DNA of 64,000 nucleotides, taken from assembly GCA_963787895.1 (NCBI GenBank), contig CAWBEX010000001.1, forward strand, positions 186,001-250,000, written 5' to 3'. The notes under the pieces are model-generated. The model saw only the letters and a list, made by a program, of their open reading frames with translations, made no database searches and had not been told where the DNA came from. Origin of the DNA: Anderseniella sp963787895 (GTDB lineage: Bacteria; Pseudomonadota; Alphaproteobacteria; Rhizobiales; Aestuariivirgaceae). The translations under genes and the position numbers were made by a program. Shown piece after piece: positions 52,990 through 62,285 of this stretch (within the stretch, counting starts at the first letter, position 1; the number at the start of each line of letters is the position of its first letter).

Positions 52990-53811
52990 TTATAAGTTAG
53001 TCCTGTTCACGTTGTGGTCCTTTCTGGACCGGGTTGCAAATTCGTTTGGGGTGAGCCCATCGAGGCTCGTATGTGGTCGGTGGTTGTTGTAGTCGGTCCT
53101 CCAGTCAGTGATGATCTGTCTTGCGTGCTTGTAGCTTGTGAAGAGGTGCTCGTTTAGACACTCGTCGCGCAAGCGCCCGTTGAAGCTTTCGACCAAGCCG
53201 TTCTGCATTGGCTTGCCAGGCGCAATGTAATGCCATTCAACGCCTGTGTCCTGTTGCCAGCCGAGGATGGCATTTGATGTCAGCTCAGTTCCATTGTCAC
53301 TGACCACCATGCAGGGACGGCCTCGCTGCTCGGCAATCAAGTCGAGCTCTCGTGTCACACGGTGACCTGATAGCGAGTTGTCAACCACAGCAGCTAGACA
53401 TTCCCGGCTGAAGTCATCGATTACGCACAGGATACGGAACCTGCGGCCATCTACCAATGTGTCTGAGACGAAGTCCAGCGACCAGCGCTGGTTGGGGCCT
53501 TGTGGTATTGCCATAGGCGCTCGTGTTCCCAAGGCCCGCTTGCGGCCACCACGCTTGCGCACAGTAAGCCGTTCTTCCTTGTATAGCCGGTACAACTTCT
53601 TCCAGTTGATCTGAACGCCTTCACGCTTCAGCAGCAGGTGCAGACGCCTGTAGCCAAAACGCCTGCGTTCAGACGCAAGCTCATGCAATCTTGTCCTCAG
53701 ACCAGCATCATCAGGTCGGGCAGACCGGTAGCGATAGACACGTGGTGTCATCCCCACCAGATCGCACGCATGGCGTTGAGAGTAACCTCTATGTTCGATG
53801 GCCCAGGACAC
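52990..53811 (-). CDS. IS3-family transposase OrfB (integrase core)
   Basis: DDE transposase part of 273 residues from ATG 53811. The catalytic residues are visible: Asp in WSLDFVSDTLVDG, Asp in CMVVSDNGTELTS, and Glu in QNGLVESFNGRLRDE, the latter two about 35 residues apart as usual. An HTH_21-type region is at the start (RRFGYRRLHLLLKREG near residue 50). It is in the -1 frame relative to OrfA, and is normally made as an OrfAB fusion by programmed frameshifting at the A6 run at 53842-53847 (minus-strand AAAAAAC). Confidence 0.95.
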   Translation of the reverse strand: MSWAIEHRGYSQRHACDLVGMTPRVYRYRSARPDDAGLRTRLHELASERRRFGYRRLHLLLKREGVQINWKKLYRLYKEERLTVRKRGGRKRALGTRAPMAIPQGPNQRWSLDFVSDTLVDGRRFRILCVIDDFSRECLAAVVDNSLSGHRVTRELDLIAEQRGRPCMVVSDNGTELTSNAILGWQQDTGVEWHYIAPGKPMQNGLVESFNGRLRDECLNEHLFTSYKHARQIITDWRTDYNNHRPHTSLDGLTPNEFATRSRKDHNVNRTNL

Positions 53812-53834
53812 GGCATTCCTCCTTGCACTGGGCG

Positions 53835-54101
53835 TTAGAAGTTTTTTCCGAGCATCTCACGCAACGTCGAGACATCCAACATCGCATCAGCCAGAAGCCG
53901 CTTCAGTTTGCCATTCTCTTCTTCGAGAGCCTTCAGCCGTTTGGCCTCAGACAACTCCATGCCGCCGTACTTGGAGCGCCACTTGTAGAAAGTCGCATCA
54001 CTGATGCCGTGCCGACGGCACAATTCGCTGGCCGACAGTCCGGCTTGATGCTCTTTCAAGATGCCAATGATCTGTTCGTCAGAAAACCTGGATCGTCTCA
54101 T
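53835..54101 (-). CDS. IS3-family transposase OrfA (DNA-binding)
   Basis: 88-residue helix-turn-helix protein (RRSRFSDEQIIGILKEHQAG, then SELCRRHGISDATFYKWRSKYGG) with a leucine-zipper-like end (KALEEENGKLKRLLADAML). This binds the IS ends. Near its 3' end the run of six A (minus strand) just before its stop is the classic -1 slippage site giving OrfAB. Confidence 0.95.
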   Translation of the reverse strand: MRRSRFSDEQIIGILKEHQAGLSASELCRRHGISDATFYKWRSKYGGMELSEAKRLKALEEENGKLKRLLADAMLDVSTLREMLGKNF

Positions 54102-54153
54102 CGTCTGTCTCCTTCTCGAAGGAACAGACTAACCTCAAAACGAGAACAATTCA

Positions 54154-54166
54154 GGGGAGCAGGTCA
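54154..54166 (-). repeat. Right terminal inverted repeat of the IS
   Basis: Read inward on the minus strand it is TGACCTGCTCCCC, identical to the left end over 13 bases. Confidence 0.9.
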
Positions 54167-54769
54167 CTCCCAGTCTCTACTGCTAAGATTCTCATGGCAA
54201 GTGTCGGCCTGTCACTAATCATTGTGGCCAGCCTAGTCAGCTCAGCAGGTCGATTCCTTGACTACATCGAAGGAGCAGCACAAGCGTCTCCTGAAGAACT
54301 CAGCCGAGACTTACAGAGCAAGTCTAACCATGTGCTCGTCGTGGGCTTTGGGCAGGTAGGTATGGCGCTTACACGCCATCTCATTAGCATTGATGTTCCA
54401 GTGACTGTCATTGATTACAACTCCCGACGAGTGAGAGAGTGGCGTCAGCGCGGACTTCCCGTCTACTACGGCAATGCCCTGCGAGCTGAAGTACTGCGTA
54501 GCTGTGGTATTATTTCTGCGCCAATGGTCATATTGACTGTTCCTGACGCCGACGTGACAAAGCGCTTAATCGAGCTAGTGCGACGGATTTCCCCAAATCA
54601 GTTGATCATCGCACGAGCGCCAACGAGTGACAGCATTGATGATCTTCAAAACGCCGGTGCAAACATCGTTGTTGAAGAGAGCCTCACAACAGCACTGGAA
54701 TTGGCAGAGCGCGTAGCCATCATGTATGGAGCGCCAGCTTCTAATATATCGACCGAACCAACTGCATAA
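54167..54769 (+). pseudogene. C-terminal fragment of a Kef-type (CPA2) cation/proton antiporter
   Basis: The reading frame enters directly from the IS end (LPVSTAAKILMASVGLSLI...) and ends at 54769. It has the last membrane segment and the RCK/TrkA-N domain, HVLVVGFGQVGMALTRHL (NAD-binding GxGxxG-like) near residue 55, and a helical end GANIVVEESLTTALELAERV. The N-terminal about 330 residues, including the antiporter core, are absent. It cannot be made as a full protein. Confidence 0.85.
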
Positions 54770-55266
54770 CTAAAAAATGACACAAAAAGTGCCCTTAAAG
54801 AATCACCATTCGGCGTGGATCGTACCTGGCGACCACGGTGGCTCGCGGCGAAAACAGACACTACTGGCGCTACCGTGAAAAATCACTGAGCGGAGGTATC
54901 CGATCGCTGAAGTTTAAAACGGGAGACGCTAACTGCATTGCCCCAAAAATGTCTGGGTCGGGTCAACAGCAGGTATTCGTCGGGTTGTTCTCAATGACCG
55001 CTCAGTCCGCGTTGCGGTCATTGATGTCACTAAAATGATGCGGCTTGCACGAATGTCCGGTCTGGGTAAGCGATAAGAACGTCTTTCCAGTAAAGCAAAA
55101 GTCGGCTTTGGGCCGCGAACGACATCGTCGAGGCGCCCGCCGGACGCTATCGCCACACTGTCGTAGGTCAGGTCCGAGCCCAAAGTGCCTGATGCTGCAC
55201 TGTCCACGAACGGCCACTGTGTGATTTTTGATTTCAACTGATTGCACAAACATGCGCCCTGAACTG
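54770..55266. other. Intergenic stretch, no supported gene
   Basis: Nearly 500 bases between the Kef fragment and the end of the sulfatase gene. The short open frames on the minus strand show no family likeness. A segment with AATGTCTGGGTCGGG and later ATGTCCGGTCTGGG is reminiscent of non-coding repeats in marine alphaproteobacteria (weak memory). I saw no RNA gene or terminator. Confidence 0.4.
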
Positions 55267-56730
55267 TCACTCTCGGACGTATTGAGCGGCTGCGTTCTGG
55301 TCTATGGCATAGTCCCACGCGGTTCCGTTTGCTTTCATTGCTTCATTGACCACTTGCTTTAAGGGAAGCCGTTCCCAGACTTCGGACTTGATTTTCTCTA
55401 GATCGAAGTACCCACCCGTGATCACTAGGTTGAGCGCCGCCTGTATCTCTTGCAGGTCGGGGTCTCCCGCGCGGTTATCCCACTCGTTCGGATCCTGGGC
55501 GAGATTGAAAAGCTGAGGCGGTGAGCCATGACAGTAATGGTATTTCCAATCGCCCAGTCGCACCATGAAGGAAGGGCGCATGATGCCTTCGCCGTGGTAT
55601 TCTGAGACGACTGGAATCACTTCCAGTTCTTCGCCATGGATTGCTGGGAGCAACGATCGCCCTTCCAATGGGGCAACAGGTTCTTGCCCCGCGATATCGA
55701 TCAGGGTCACAGGCACGTCGATCAACGAAACAGGCGTTTCGATTGTCCGGGGCGCGACACCAGGCATGTCAATAAACAGCGGAATGCGGGCTGACCATTC
55801 ATATAAGCTCCTCTTCTGGATCATGCCCTTTTCGCCCAGCATCTCACCATGGTCGGACGTGACGATCACAATCGTATCGTCCCGCAGCCCATTATCTTCG
55901 AGCACATCCAGAAGCTCTCCGATCTTGTCGTCGACATAATGGGCAAGGGCGGCAAACCCTCGCCGCATCGCGATCAGGTTCTTAGGATCGCGGATTTCGT
56001 CGCCTCGCAAATGCAACCCGTGCCAGCGCCGGATGGCATGATCATAATCGGAATATGTCGCGTCCATGTCATCGGGATATCCTGGCAAAGGAATTTCGGC
56101 ATCCTTGTACATCTCCCAATATTTTTTGGGGACTTTGTATGGCGGATGCGGATTGGTGAAAGAGACAGTCAGCATCCACGGCTTGTCGGGGGCGTGGCGC
56201 AGATATTCCAAAGATTTGAAATGAGTTTCCTCGTCATATTGCAGCTCCTTTGACCAGCCCGCCCCAATATTCTCGGCTAGATATTGCGGCGTGAAATCAA
56301 AGGCTTTGGCAGTCAGGTCATCTTCAGGCGGCAGCGGATAGGACCAGATGAAACCGGAGGGGTAGACATCCGTGTTCAAGCGGCGCTGGAAGCCATGCAA
56401 CTGATCGGCCCCGATGAAATGCATCTTGCCTGACAGTACCGTCTCGTATCCCGCATTGGTCAGGTAGTGCGCGAAGGTCGGGATAAAGCTATGGTAGGGA
56501 TCGCCATTGTCATAGCAACCCGTGGTCGATGTATAGAGCCCGGTCATGAAGCAGGATCGCGCAGGCACGCAGATCGGGCTGGGCGTATAGGCATTGGTGA
56601 AATTGGCAGATCGTTGCGCCAATGCGGTCATGTGTTTGGTTTTGGCCCCGACACCCCCGCAGGCCTCCAGCATGAAAGGCGTCATCTGATCGGCCATTAT
56701 CACGAGGATATTCGGGGTTTTCGATATCAT
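55267..56730 (-). CDS. Choline-sulfatase-like sulfatase (BetC type)
   Basis: Predicted sulfate-ester hydrolase of 487 residues. The formylglycine motif is PSPICVPARSCFMTG (CxPxR) near residue 53, the metal site NILVIMADQM is at the N-terminus (NILVI.ADQ), and the later DDTIVIVTSDHGEMLGEKG near residue 286 is typical. No signal peptide; this fits cytosolic choline-O-sulfatase, but other alkyl or aryl sulfates cannot be excluded. It is next to putA (191-base gap, same strand), linking osmolyte use and proline breakdown. It may be part of the acquired island, as it directly follows its right side. Confidence 0.88.
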   Translation of the reverse strand: MISKTPNILVIMADQMTPFMLEACGGVGAKTKHMTALAQRSANFTNAYTPSPICVPARSCFMTGLYTSTTGCYDNGDPYHSFIPTFAHYLTNAGYETVLSGKMHFIGADQLHGFQRRLNTDVYPSGFIWSYPLPPEDDLTAKAFDFTPQYLAENIGAGWSKELQYDEETHFKSLEYLRHAPDKPWMLTVSFTNPHPPYKVPKKYWEMYKDAEIPLPGYPDDMDATYSDYDHAIRRWHGLHLRGDEIRDPKNLIAMRRGFAALAHYVDDKIGELLDVLEDNGLRDDTIVIVTSDHGEMLGEKGMIQKRSLYEWSARIPLFIDMPGVAPRTIETPVSLIDVPVTLIDIAGQEPVAPLEGRSLLPAIHGEELEVIPVVSEYHGEGIMRPSFMVRLGDWKYHYCHGSPPQLFNLAQDPNEWDNRAGDPDLQEIQAALNLVITGGYFDLEKIKSEVWERLPLKQVVNEAMKANGTAWDYAIDQNAAAQYVRE

Positions 56731-56921
56731 GGAATACGTACCTGCTGCGGCAATGATTGCTTGTACCTTGCGATACTACTGACCCGATACGTGTCAAACT
56801 TGTCCAGTGGCGACCAGTATCCCTTCAATTGCGAGCAAGAGGCAAAAGTTCAAAGCAGCCATTCCAATCGTTGTGGTGAAAGCCCGCAAAGTCCGCAAAG
56901 CTGCCATACAGCCTCACCCCC

Positions 56922-59900
56922 TCACCGCGCAGGCTCCATGCTCATCAGTGCTGCGTTGCCGCCGGACGCTGTTGTGTCCACTGACAGCACCCGCTCTGCC
57001 GCGAAACGGTAAAGATAATGCGGACCTCCAGCCTTGGGGCCGGTGCCGGACAGGCCTTCGCCACCGAACGGCTGCGAGCCGACCACCGCGCCGATCTGAT
57101 TGCGGTTGACGTACATATTGCCCACGCGCACCTGCGCCTGCACCTGCTCGATTGTGTCTTCAATGCGCGAGTGTAACCCAAGCGTCAGGCCATAGCCCGT
57201 TGCGTTCAACGCCTCGCACACCTGATCAAGCTTGTCGGCTTGGTAGCGCACAACATGCAGGCAAGGCCCGAAAACTTCCTCGGTCAGGTGTTTCAGCGAA
57301 CCAAGTTCATAAATGGCCGGAGTGACAAAGGTTCCAGCCTTGCATTCAGATGGCATGGGCAAATCGATCAGCGTCTTTGCTTCACGGGCCATGCGCGCCT
57401 TGTGCGCATCCAGCCGGTCCTTGGCTTCCATGTCGATCACCGGACCGACGTCGGTTGCAAAGTTCATGGGATCGCCAATTTTCAGCTCCGCCGCAGCGCC
57501 GCACAGCATGTCGATGGTGCGCTTGGCTGCTTCTTCCTGAACAAACAGGATGCGGGCTGCCGAACAGCGCTGACCGGCGGAATCGAACGCTGAAAGGATC
57601 AGGTCTCGCACGGCCTGTTCCGGCAGGGCGGACGAGTCCACGATCATGGCATTCATGCCGCCTGTCTCGGCGATCAGCGGCAGGATGGCGCCGTTGCGCG
57701 CAGCCAGTGCGCGGTTGATGATGTGCGCTGTCTGGGTTGATCCGGTAAACGCAACACCACTCAGCAGCGGATGCTTCATCAACGAACTGCCAATGCGTGC
57801 GCCGTCGCCCGGCAACAGAGAGAGCACTTCAGCTGGCACACCTGCCTGATGCAGCAATCTCACCGCCTCATAAGCGATCAGCGGCGTCTGCTCGGCAGGC
57901 TTCGCCAGCACCGCATTGCCCGCAGCCAGCGCTGCAGCGGTCTGTCCGGTAAAGATGGCCAGAGGGAAGTTCCATGGTGCGATACAGGCAAAGGTGCCCC
58001 GCCCATGCAGGTTAAGCTGGTTCAACTCGCCCGTCGGCCCCGGCATGTCTTCTGGCGAGGCAAATTTCTCACGCGCTTCAGCCGCATAGTAGCGCAGGAA
58101 GTCCACCGCCTCGCGCAGGTCAGCCTGCGCATTGTCGAGCGACTTGCCGGCCTCGCGGATCAGCAGGCCAAACAGGCGCGGTGCGTTCTGCTCATACAGG
58201 TCGGCCGCACGATCAAGGCATGCCGCCCTGCCCTTGCCGCCCATCGCATCCCACGCACCTTGCGCCTTGTCCGCTGCCTTGATCGCAGCTTCCACTTGAG
58301 CATCCGAGGCTTCCGCAATCGTGCCCACCTTCACTGACCTGTCATGCGGCGAGGTGATGTCGCGCGGTTTTTCACCCTTTGCGCCGCCCGGAACCAGCGC
58401 CGTGGCGTTGACGGGTTTCCTGAGCGCGGCCTCAATCTGCTGCATCAGCGGTTCACGCGTCGCGTCATCCCACAACGGAATGCCCTTTGAGTTGTCACGC
58501 AGATGAAACAACTGCCGCGGGGCCTTGATGCGCGGATGCGGAAGGCTGTCCAGACGCCGTACAACGGCCACCGGGTCTTCCACTATCTCCTCTATCGGCG
58601 CCTCATCATCTGCCAGCCGGTTGACGAATGAGGTGTTGGCACCATTTTCAAGCAAACGACGCACCAGATAGGCCAGCAGGTCTTCGTGGCTGCCCACAGG
58701 GGCATATATGCGGCATGGCTGGGCCAGACCGTCCTGGCTGGTCACGGCATCGTAAAGCGCCTGCCCCATGCCGTGCAGCCGCTGGAATTCGAACTCCCGG
58801 TCATTTCCCGCCATGACTGAGACGGCAGAAACCGTGTGTGCGTTATGCGTGGCAAACTGCGGATAGAAGGCATCCCGGTTGCCCAGCAGGAAACGCGCGC
58901 AGGCAAGGTACGACACATCGGTCGAGACCTTGCGGGTAAACAGCGGAAAACCTTCATAGCCTGCAATCTGCGACAGCTTGATTTCCGTGTCCCAGTACGC
59001 ACCCTTGACCAGGCGGACCGGAAACCTGCGGCCCGTATCGCGCGCCAACTGCGCCAGCCATTCCAGTGCCGGCATGGCACGGCGCGAGTAGGCCTGCACT
59101 GCAAGACCCAGCCCGTTCCAGCCCTTGAGCTTCTCATCATGGGCCAACCGCCCAAACAACTTGAATGAAAGCTCCAGCCGGTCAACCTCTTCGGCGTCAA
59201 TTGTAAGCGCCATTCCGCCGGCGCTGGCCTGCTCACACAGGGCCAGAATGCTTGGATACAGCTCCTCCATCACGCGGTCCTGCTTGCGCGCTTCATAGCG
59301 CGGGTGCAACGCCGACAGTTTGACTGAAATCGATGGCAGTTCGTGGATTGGCCGGTTCATCTTGTCAGACGCGGCAATTGCCTTGATGGCATCCGAGTAA
59401 GACTGCCAGTAGCGCCTGGCATCTGCCATGGTACGCGCGGCTTCGCCCAGCATGTCATAGCTGAAACGATAGCCTTCCTTCTTGAGTGGCTTCGACACGT
59501 CCAGTGCTTCATTGATGGTGCGGCCAAGCACAAACTGCTTGCCCATGATCTTCATGGCATGGCGCATTGCCTGACGCACCACCGGTTCGCCGGAGCGCTT
59601 GACCAGCTTGGAAAAGTAGCCTGACGTGTTTTGCACCACTTCACCGCCAAGTCCAACGAACCGGCCGGTGAGCATCAGCCCCCAGGTGGAGGCGTTGACG
59701 AACAGCGATTCAGACGCACCGAGATGCTTCTCCCAGTCGCGCCCACCGATCTTGTCAGCAATCAGTTTGTCAGCGGTATGGTCATCGGGAATGCGCAAAA
59801 GCGCCTCCGCCAGGCACATAAGCACCACACCTTCCTCGCTTGACAGCGAGTATTCCTGCATGAACTCGTCGACGCCACCCTTCTGCTTGCGCCCCTTGCG

Positions 59901-60056
59901 CACCTGTTTGACCAGTGAAGTCGCCAGTTCCTGCGTCTTTTGCGCATCCTCGCCATCCAGTCGCGCATGGGCAGCAAGTGAATGCACAAGCGCCGTTTCA
60001 TCGGCAAACAGCTTGACGGAGAGCGGGGCAAAATCAGGAAGCTGCTGCGCGGCCAT
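56922..60056 (-). CDS. putA: Bifunctional proline dehydrogenase / P5C dehydrogenase
   Basis: Oxidises proline to glutamate via P5C; peripheral on the inner membrane. From ATG 60056 it is 1044 residues, chosen for the GGAGG about seven bases upstream; the ATG at 60086 lacks one. It has no N-terminal ribbon-helix-helix, so unlike E. coli PutA it should not repress itself. The FAD barrel (about 150-480) includes RLVKGAYWDTEIKLSQ near residue 342. The P5C dehydrogenase part has SAGQRCSAARILF with the catalytic Cys near residue 817 and ETGGMNAMIVD with its Glu-like partner near residue 783. The putR gene is divergent 93 bases away. Confidence 0.97.
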   Translation of the reverse strand: MAAQQLPDFAPLSVKLFADETALVHSLAAHARLDGEDAQKTQELATSLVKQVRKGRKQKGGVDEFMQEYSLSSEEGVVLMCLAEALLRIPDDHTADKLIADKIGGRDWEKHLGASESLFVNASTWGLMLTGRFVGLGGEVVQNTSGYFSKLVKRSGEPVVRQAMRHAMKIMGKQFVLGRTINEALDVSKPLKKEGYRFSYDMLGEAARTMADARRYWQSYSDAIKAIAASDKMNRPIHELPSISVKLSALHPRYEARKQDRVMEELYPSILALCEQASAGGMALTIDAEEVDRLELSFKLFGRLAHDEKLKGWNGLGLAVQAYSRRAMPALEWLAQLARDTGRRFPVRLVKGAYWDTEIKLSQIAGYEGFPLFTRKVSTDVSYLACARFLLGNRDAFYPQFATHNAHTVSAVSVMAGNDREFEFQRLHGMGQALYDAVTSQDGLAQPCRIYAPVGSHEDLLAYLVRRLLENGANTSFVNRLADDEAPIEEIVEDPVAVVRRLDSLPHPRIKAPRQLFHLRDNSKGIPLWDDATREPLMQQIEAALRKPVNATALVPGGAKGEKPRDITSPHDRSVKVGTIAEASDAQVEAAIKAADKAQGAWDAMGGKGRAACLDRAADLYEQNAPRLFGLLIREAGKSLDNAQADLREAVDFLRYYAAEAREKFASPEDMPGPTGELNQLNLHGRGTFACIAPWNFPLAIFTGQTAAALAAGNAVLAKPAEQTPLIAYEAVRLLHQAGVPAEVLSLLPGDGARIGSSLMKHPLLSGVAFTGSTQTAHIINRALAARNGAILPLIAETGGMNAMIVDSSALPEQAVRDLILSAFDSAGQRCSAARILFVQEEAAKRTIDMLCGAAAELKIGDPMNFATDVGPVIDMEAKDRLDAHKARMAREAKTLIDLPMPSECKAGTFVTPAIYELGSLKHLTEEVFGPCLHVVRYQADKLDQVCEALNATGYGLTLGLHSRIEDTIEQVQAQVRVGNMYVNRNQIGAVVGSQPFGGEGLSGTGPKAGGPHYLYRFAAERVLSVDTTASGGNAALMSMEPAR

Positions 60057-60149
60057 TAAAATTCCTCCATGGATGACATCATTCACTCCTTATCCATTTT
60101 CAATCAGTGATTTTCGCTATATTATTCACATTGCACAGTCAAAACATCC

Positions 60150-60653
60150 ATGAAAGCCGTCAATTCAGTGACGATAGATACATACGACATCAAGATACTT
60201 GAAGCCTTGCAGGAAAACGGCCGTACAAGTGTCAGTGATCTTGCCCGCAAGATCAATCTTTCCACCACTCCGTGCGCACAACGTCTGCGCAAGCTGGAGG
60301 CCAACGGCTACATCAAAGGCTACACTGCCATTGTCAGCCCGCGCTCGCTTGGTCTCGACCTGCTCGTGTTCATTCAGGTTACACTCAAGGAAACCGATGA
60401 GAAAACACTGCAGGCATTCAACCGCGCAGTACTGCTGTTACCCCACATTCTGGAGTGCCACATGGTCGGTGGTGACTTCGACTACCTGGTGAAGGCGCGC
60501 GTTAGCGGAATGCAGGACTACCGCAAGCTGCTGGGCGGCGAGATCAGCTCGCTGCCCATGGTCCAGGGCACGCATTCCTACTTCGTCATGGAGGAGATTA
60601 AGGATAGCGGCGCCTTGCCACTGGCCCCGCTGCGCAACGCCGGGAAAAGGTGA
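60150..60653 (+). CDS. putR: Lrp/AsnC-family regulator, probably PutR (activator of putA)
   Basis: 167-residue DNA-binding protein. The N-terminal winged helix has ILEALQENGRTSVSDLARKINLSTTPCAQRLRKLEANGYIKGY, and the C-terminal effector domain (RAM) includes ECHMVGGDFDYLVKARV near residue 109. Divergent orientation from putA with a 93-base spacer is the classic PutR/putA layout in alphaproteobacteria, where PutR senses proline and activates putA. Confidence 0.93.
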   Translation: MKAVNSVTIDTYDIKILEALQENGRTSVSDLARKINLSTTPCAQRLRKLEANGYIKGYTAIVSPRSLGLDLLVFIQVTLKETDEKTLQAFNRAVLLLPHILECHMVGGDFDYLVKARVSGMQDYRKLLGGEISSLPMVQGTHSYFVMEEIKDSGALPLAPLRNAGKR

Positions 60654-60695
60654 TAGAATACCTCACCAGTCAATTTACCGATTCCCCATCCAGAC

Positions 60696-61547
60696 ATGCC
60701 TGAACGCCTGCAAAAAGTTCTAACAGTTGAAGAAATGCGCCACTGGGTGAACCGGTGGCGGTCAAAGAACATGCGCTCAGCCCTCGTTCCAACAATGGGA
60801 GCACTGCATGATGGTCACCTGCGGCTGGTTGAACAAGGTTTGCGAATGGCCGACCGCGTTGTTGTCTCCATATTCGTGAACCCTACGCAGTTTGCGCCCG
60901 GCGAAGATCTGGACGCATACCCGCGCACCGAAAGGCAAGACTTGCAACAACTCCGTGCTGCAGGTGCCCACGTTGTGTTCGTACCAAAGGCTGGCGAAAT
61001 GTATCCCGAGGGGTTTTCCACCTCGGTAAACTTGAAAGGCCCGGCCACGGCCGGACTGGAAGACAGGTTCCGGCCAACCTTTTTCCAGGGGGTGGCAACA
61101 GTCGTCGCAAAGCTGTTCATTGCTGCTGGCTGCGACTACGCGATGTTCGGCGAAAAGGACTATCAACAGCTGAAAGTGGTCACCGCCATGGCGCGCGACC
61201 TGCACATACCTACCAGCGTCATCGGCGTGCCAACCGTGCGCGCAGATGACGGCCTGGCCCTCTCATCGCGCAACGCCTACCTGAGCGCACAACAACGTGC
61301 CGTCGCCCCTGTGTTACATGAAACCCTGCAAGCCCTTGCCGAAAACATTCGCGCAGGCAAGAACATCGCGCGCTGCTGCGGCAATGCGCGACGCCAGCTG
61401 ACCAAAGCAGGTTTCAAACCCGACTATGTTGAAGCCAGAGCGGCCGAAACCCTAGCCCCGGTCAAGACCATCTCGGAAACGCAAATTCGCTTGCTTGCGG
61501 CTGCGTGGCTCGGCAAAACTAGGCTGATCGACAATATCGGAGTTTGA
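60696..61547 (+). CDS. panC: Pantothenate synthetase
   Basis: Joins pantoate and beta-alanine with ATP to give pantothenate. The 283-residue product is the normal length. The ATP site is VPTMGALHDGHLRLVE near residue 29 (HxGH motif), with NPTQFAPGEDLDAYPRT near residue 64 and the later FGEKDYQQL near residue 149 and SSRNAYL near residue 190. It lies 42 bases after putR on the same strand; panB is not in the window. No odd features. Confidence 0.96.
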   Translation: MPERLQKVLTVEEMRHWVNRWRSKNMRSALVPTMGALHDGHLRLVEQGLRMADRVVVSIFVNPTQFAPGEDLDAYPRTERQDLQQLRAAGAHVVFVPKAGEMYPEGFSTSVNLKGPATAGLEDRFRPTFFQGVATVVAKLFIAAGCDYAMFGEKDYQQLKVVTAMARDLHIPTSVIGVPTVRADDGLALSSRNAYLSAQQRAVAPVLHETLQALAENIRAGKNIARCCGNARRQLTKAGFKPDYVEARAAETLAPVKTISETQIRLLAAAWLGKTRLIDNIGV

Positions 61548-61569
61548 AGTTCATGAAGGTACATTCTGC

Positions 61570-61797
61570 ATGAAATCACTGTATGCAATCTGGGTTGCAA
61601 TGCGCTTCGTTTCTTATGCTGTGTTTGCCTTCATTCTCGGCTTTGCTGTCAATGGTGCATCCCTGGCAGACAGCATGCGCGCAATCGTGACATTCGATAC
61701 CCATATCTTGTTGGCAAGCCCGATTGCCGCGGGAATCTGCCTGGTACTCTGGCTGGTCTGGGCGTTTGCGTCCTGGCGTTTCCTGTTTGGCAAATAG
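61570..61797 (+). CDS. Small membrane protein, unknown function
   Basis: 75 residues from ATG 61570 with AAGGT about 10 bases before. Two hydrophobic segments (FVSYAVFAFILGFAVNG and ILLASPIAAGICLVLWLVWAF). No family recognised. It follows panC after 22 bases and converges with the DUF1489 gene, nine bases apart. Confidence 0.55.
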   Translation: MKSLYAIWVAMRFVSYAVFAFILGFAVNGASLADSMRAIVTFDTHILLASPIAAGICLVLWLVWAFASWRFLFGK

Positions 61798-61805
61798 CGC
61801 TGCCA

Positions 61806-62222
61806 CTACAGCAAACCAAGTTCCGCAAGCTCGTTGCGCATCTGCTCTGGCATGTCCTGGGCTGCGCCACCCTTTGGCAAGTCCACCGGTGCATCTTCGG
61901 CAGCGAGATAACGCCAACCCTGAAATGGCCTGCGCGGCTGCGGCTTCACAGCCACCAGTTCCTCGTCAAACACAAGCTTGCAACGCGAGATACCATCTTC
62001 ATCTTCGAAGGGTTCTATGGCGGTGATGCGCTGGCGTACTGATATCAATCCCTTGATAACCCAGTAGATCGACCCACCACTGGTCACTTCATCGGCTCGC
62101 TTGGGTATCATCCGTGTGGTGTGCCAGATCTTGCCCACGGTGCGCATGCGCATGGTTTGCCATTCAACAAGTTCGTTGATCTCGCTGACGCCGACGCACA
62201 ATTTGAGAATATGAACAGGCAT
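61806..62222 (-). CDS. DUF1489 family protein
   Basis: 138 residues from ATG 62222 (MPVHILKLCVGVSEINELVEW), the family-typical start. Characteristic are HTTRMIPKRADEV, GGSIYWVIKGLI and CKLVFDEELVAVKPQPRRPFQGWRYL. DUF1489 is widespread in alphaproteobacteria with no known function. It lies 63 bases from the Mrr-like gene on the same strand. Confidence 0.9.
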   Translation of the reverse strand: MPVHILKLCVGVSEINELVEWQTMRMRTVGKIWHTTRMIPKRADEVTSGGSIYWVIKGLISVRQRITAIEPFEDEDGISRCKLVFDEELVAVKPQPRRPFQGWRYLAAEDAPVDLPKGGAAQDMPEQMRNELAELGLL

Positions 62223-62285
62223 CTCACCAGCATCCACTTGTGAAGCGCCTGTGGCAATCCCGCAACCAGGCAGTGTGCACAGGTT

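Larger units (their letters stand above)
52964..54166 (-). mobile_element. IS3-family insertion sequence (IS407-like group), 1203 bp
   Basis: Two overlapping transposase frames on the minus strand between imperfect terminal inverted repeats; the outermost 13 bases TGACCTGCTCCCC are identical at both ends. The flanks show no target duplication (ATAC on the left, CTCC on the right), so it now joins two unrelated truncated genes. Orientation: orfA starts near the right end. Both frames are intact, so the element may be active. Confidence 0.93.

Noticed and set aside
52961..54170. Target-site duplication flanking the IS
   Set aside because: The 3-5 bases on both sides (ATAC and CTCC) do not match.
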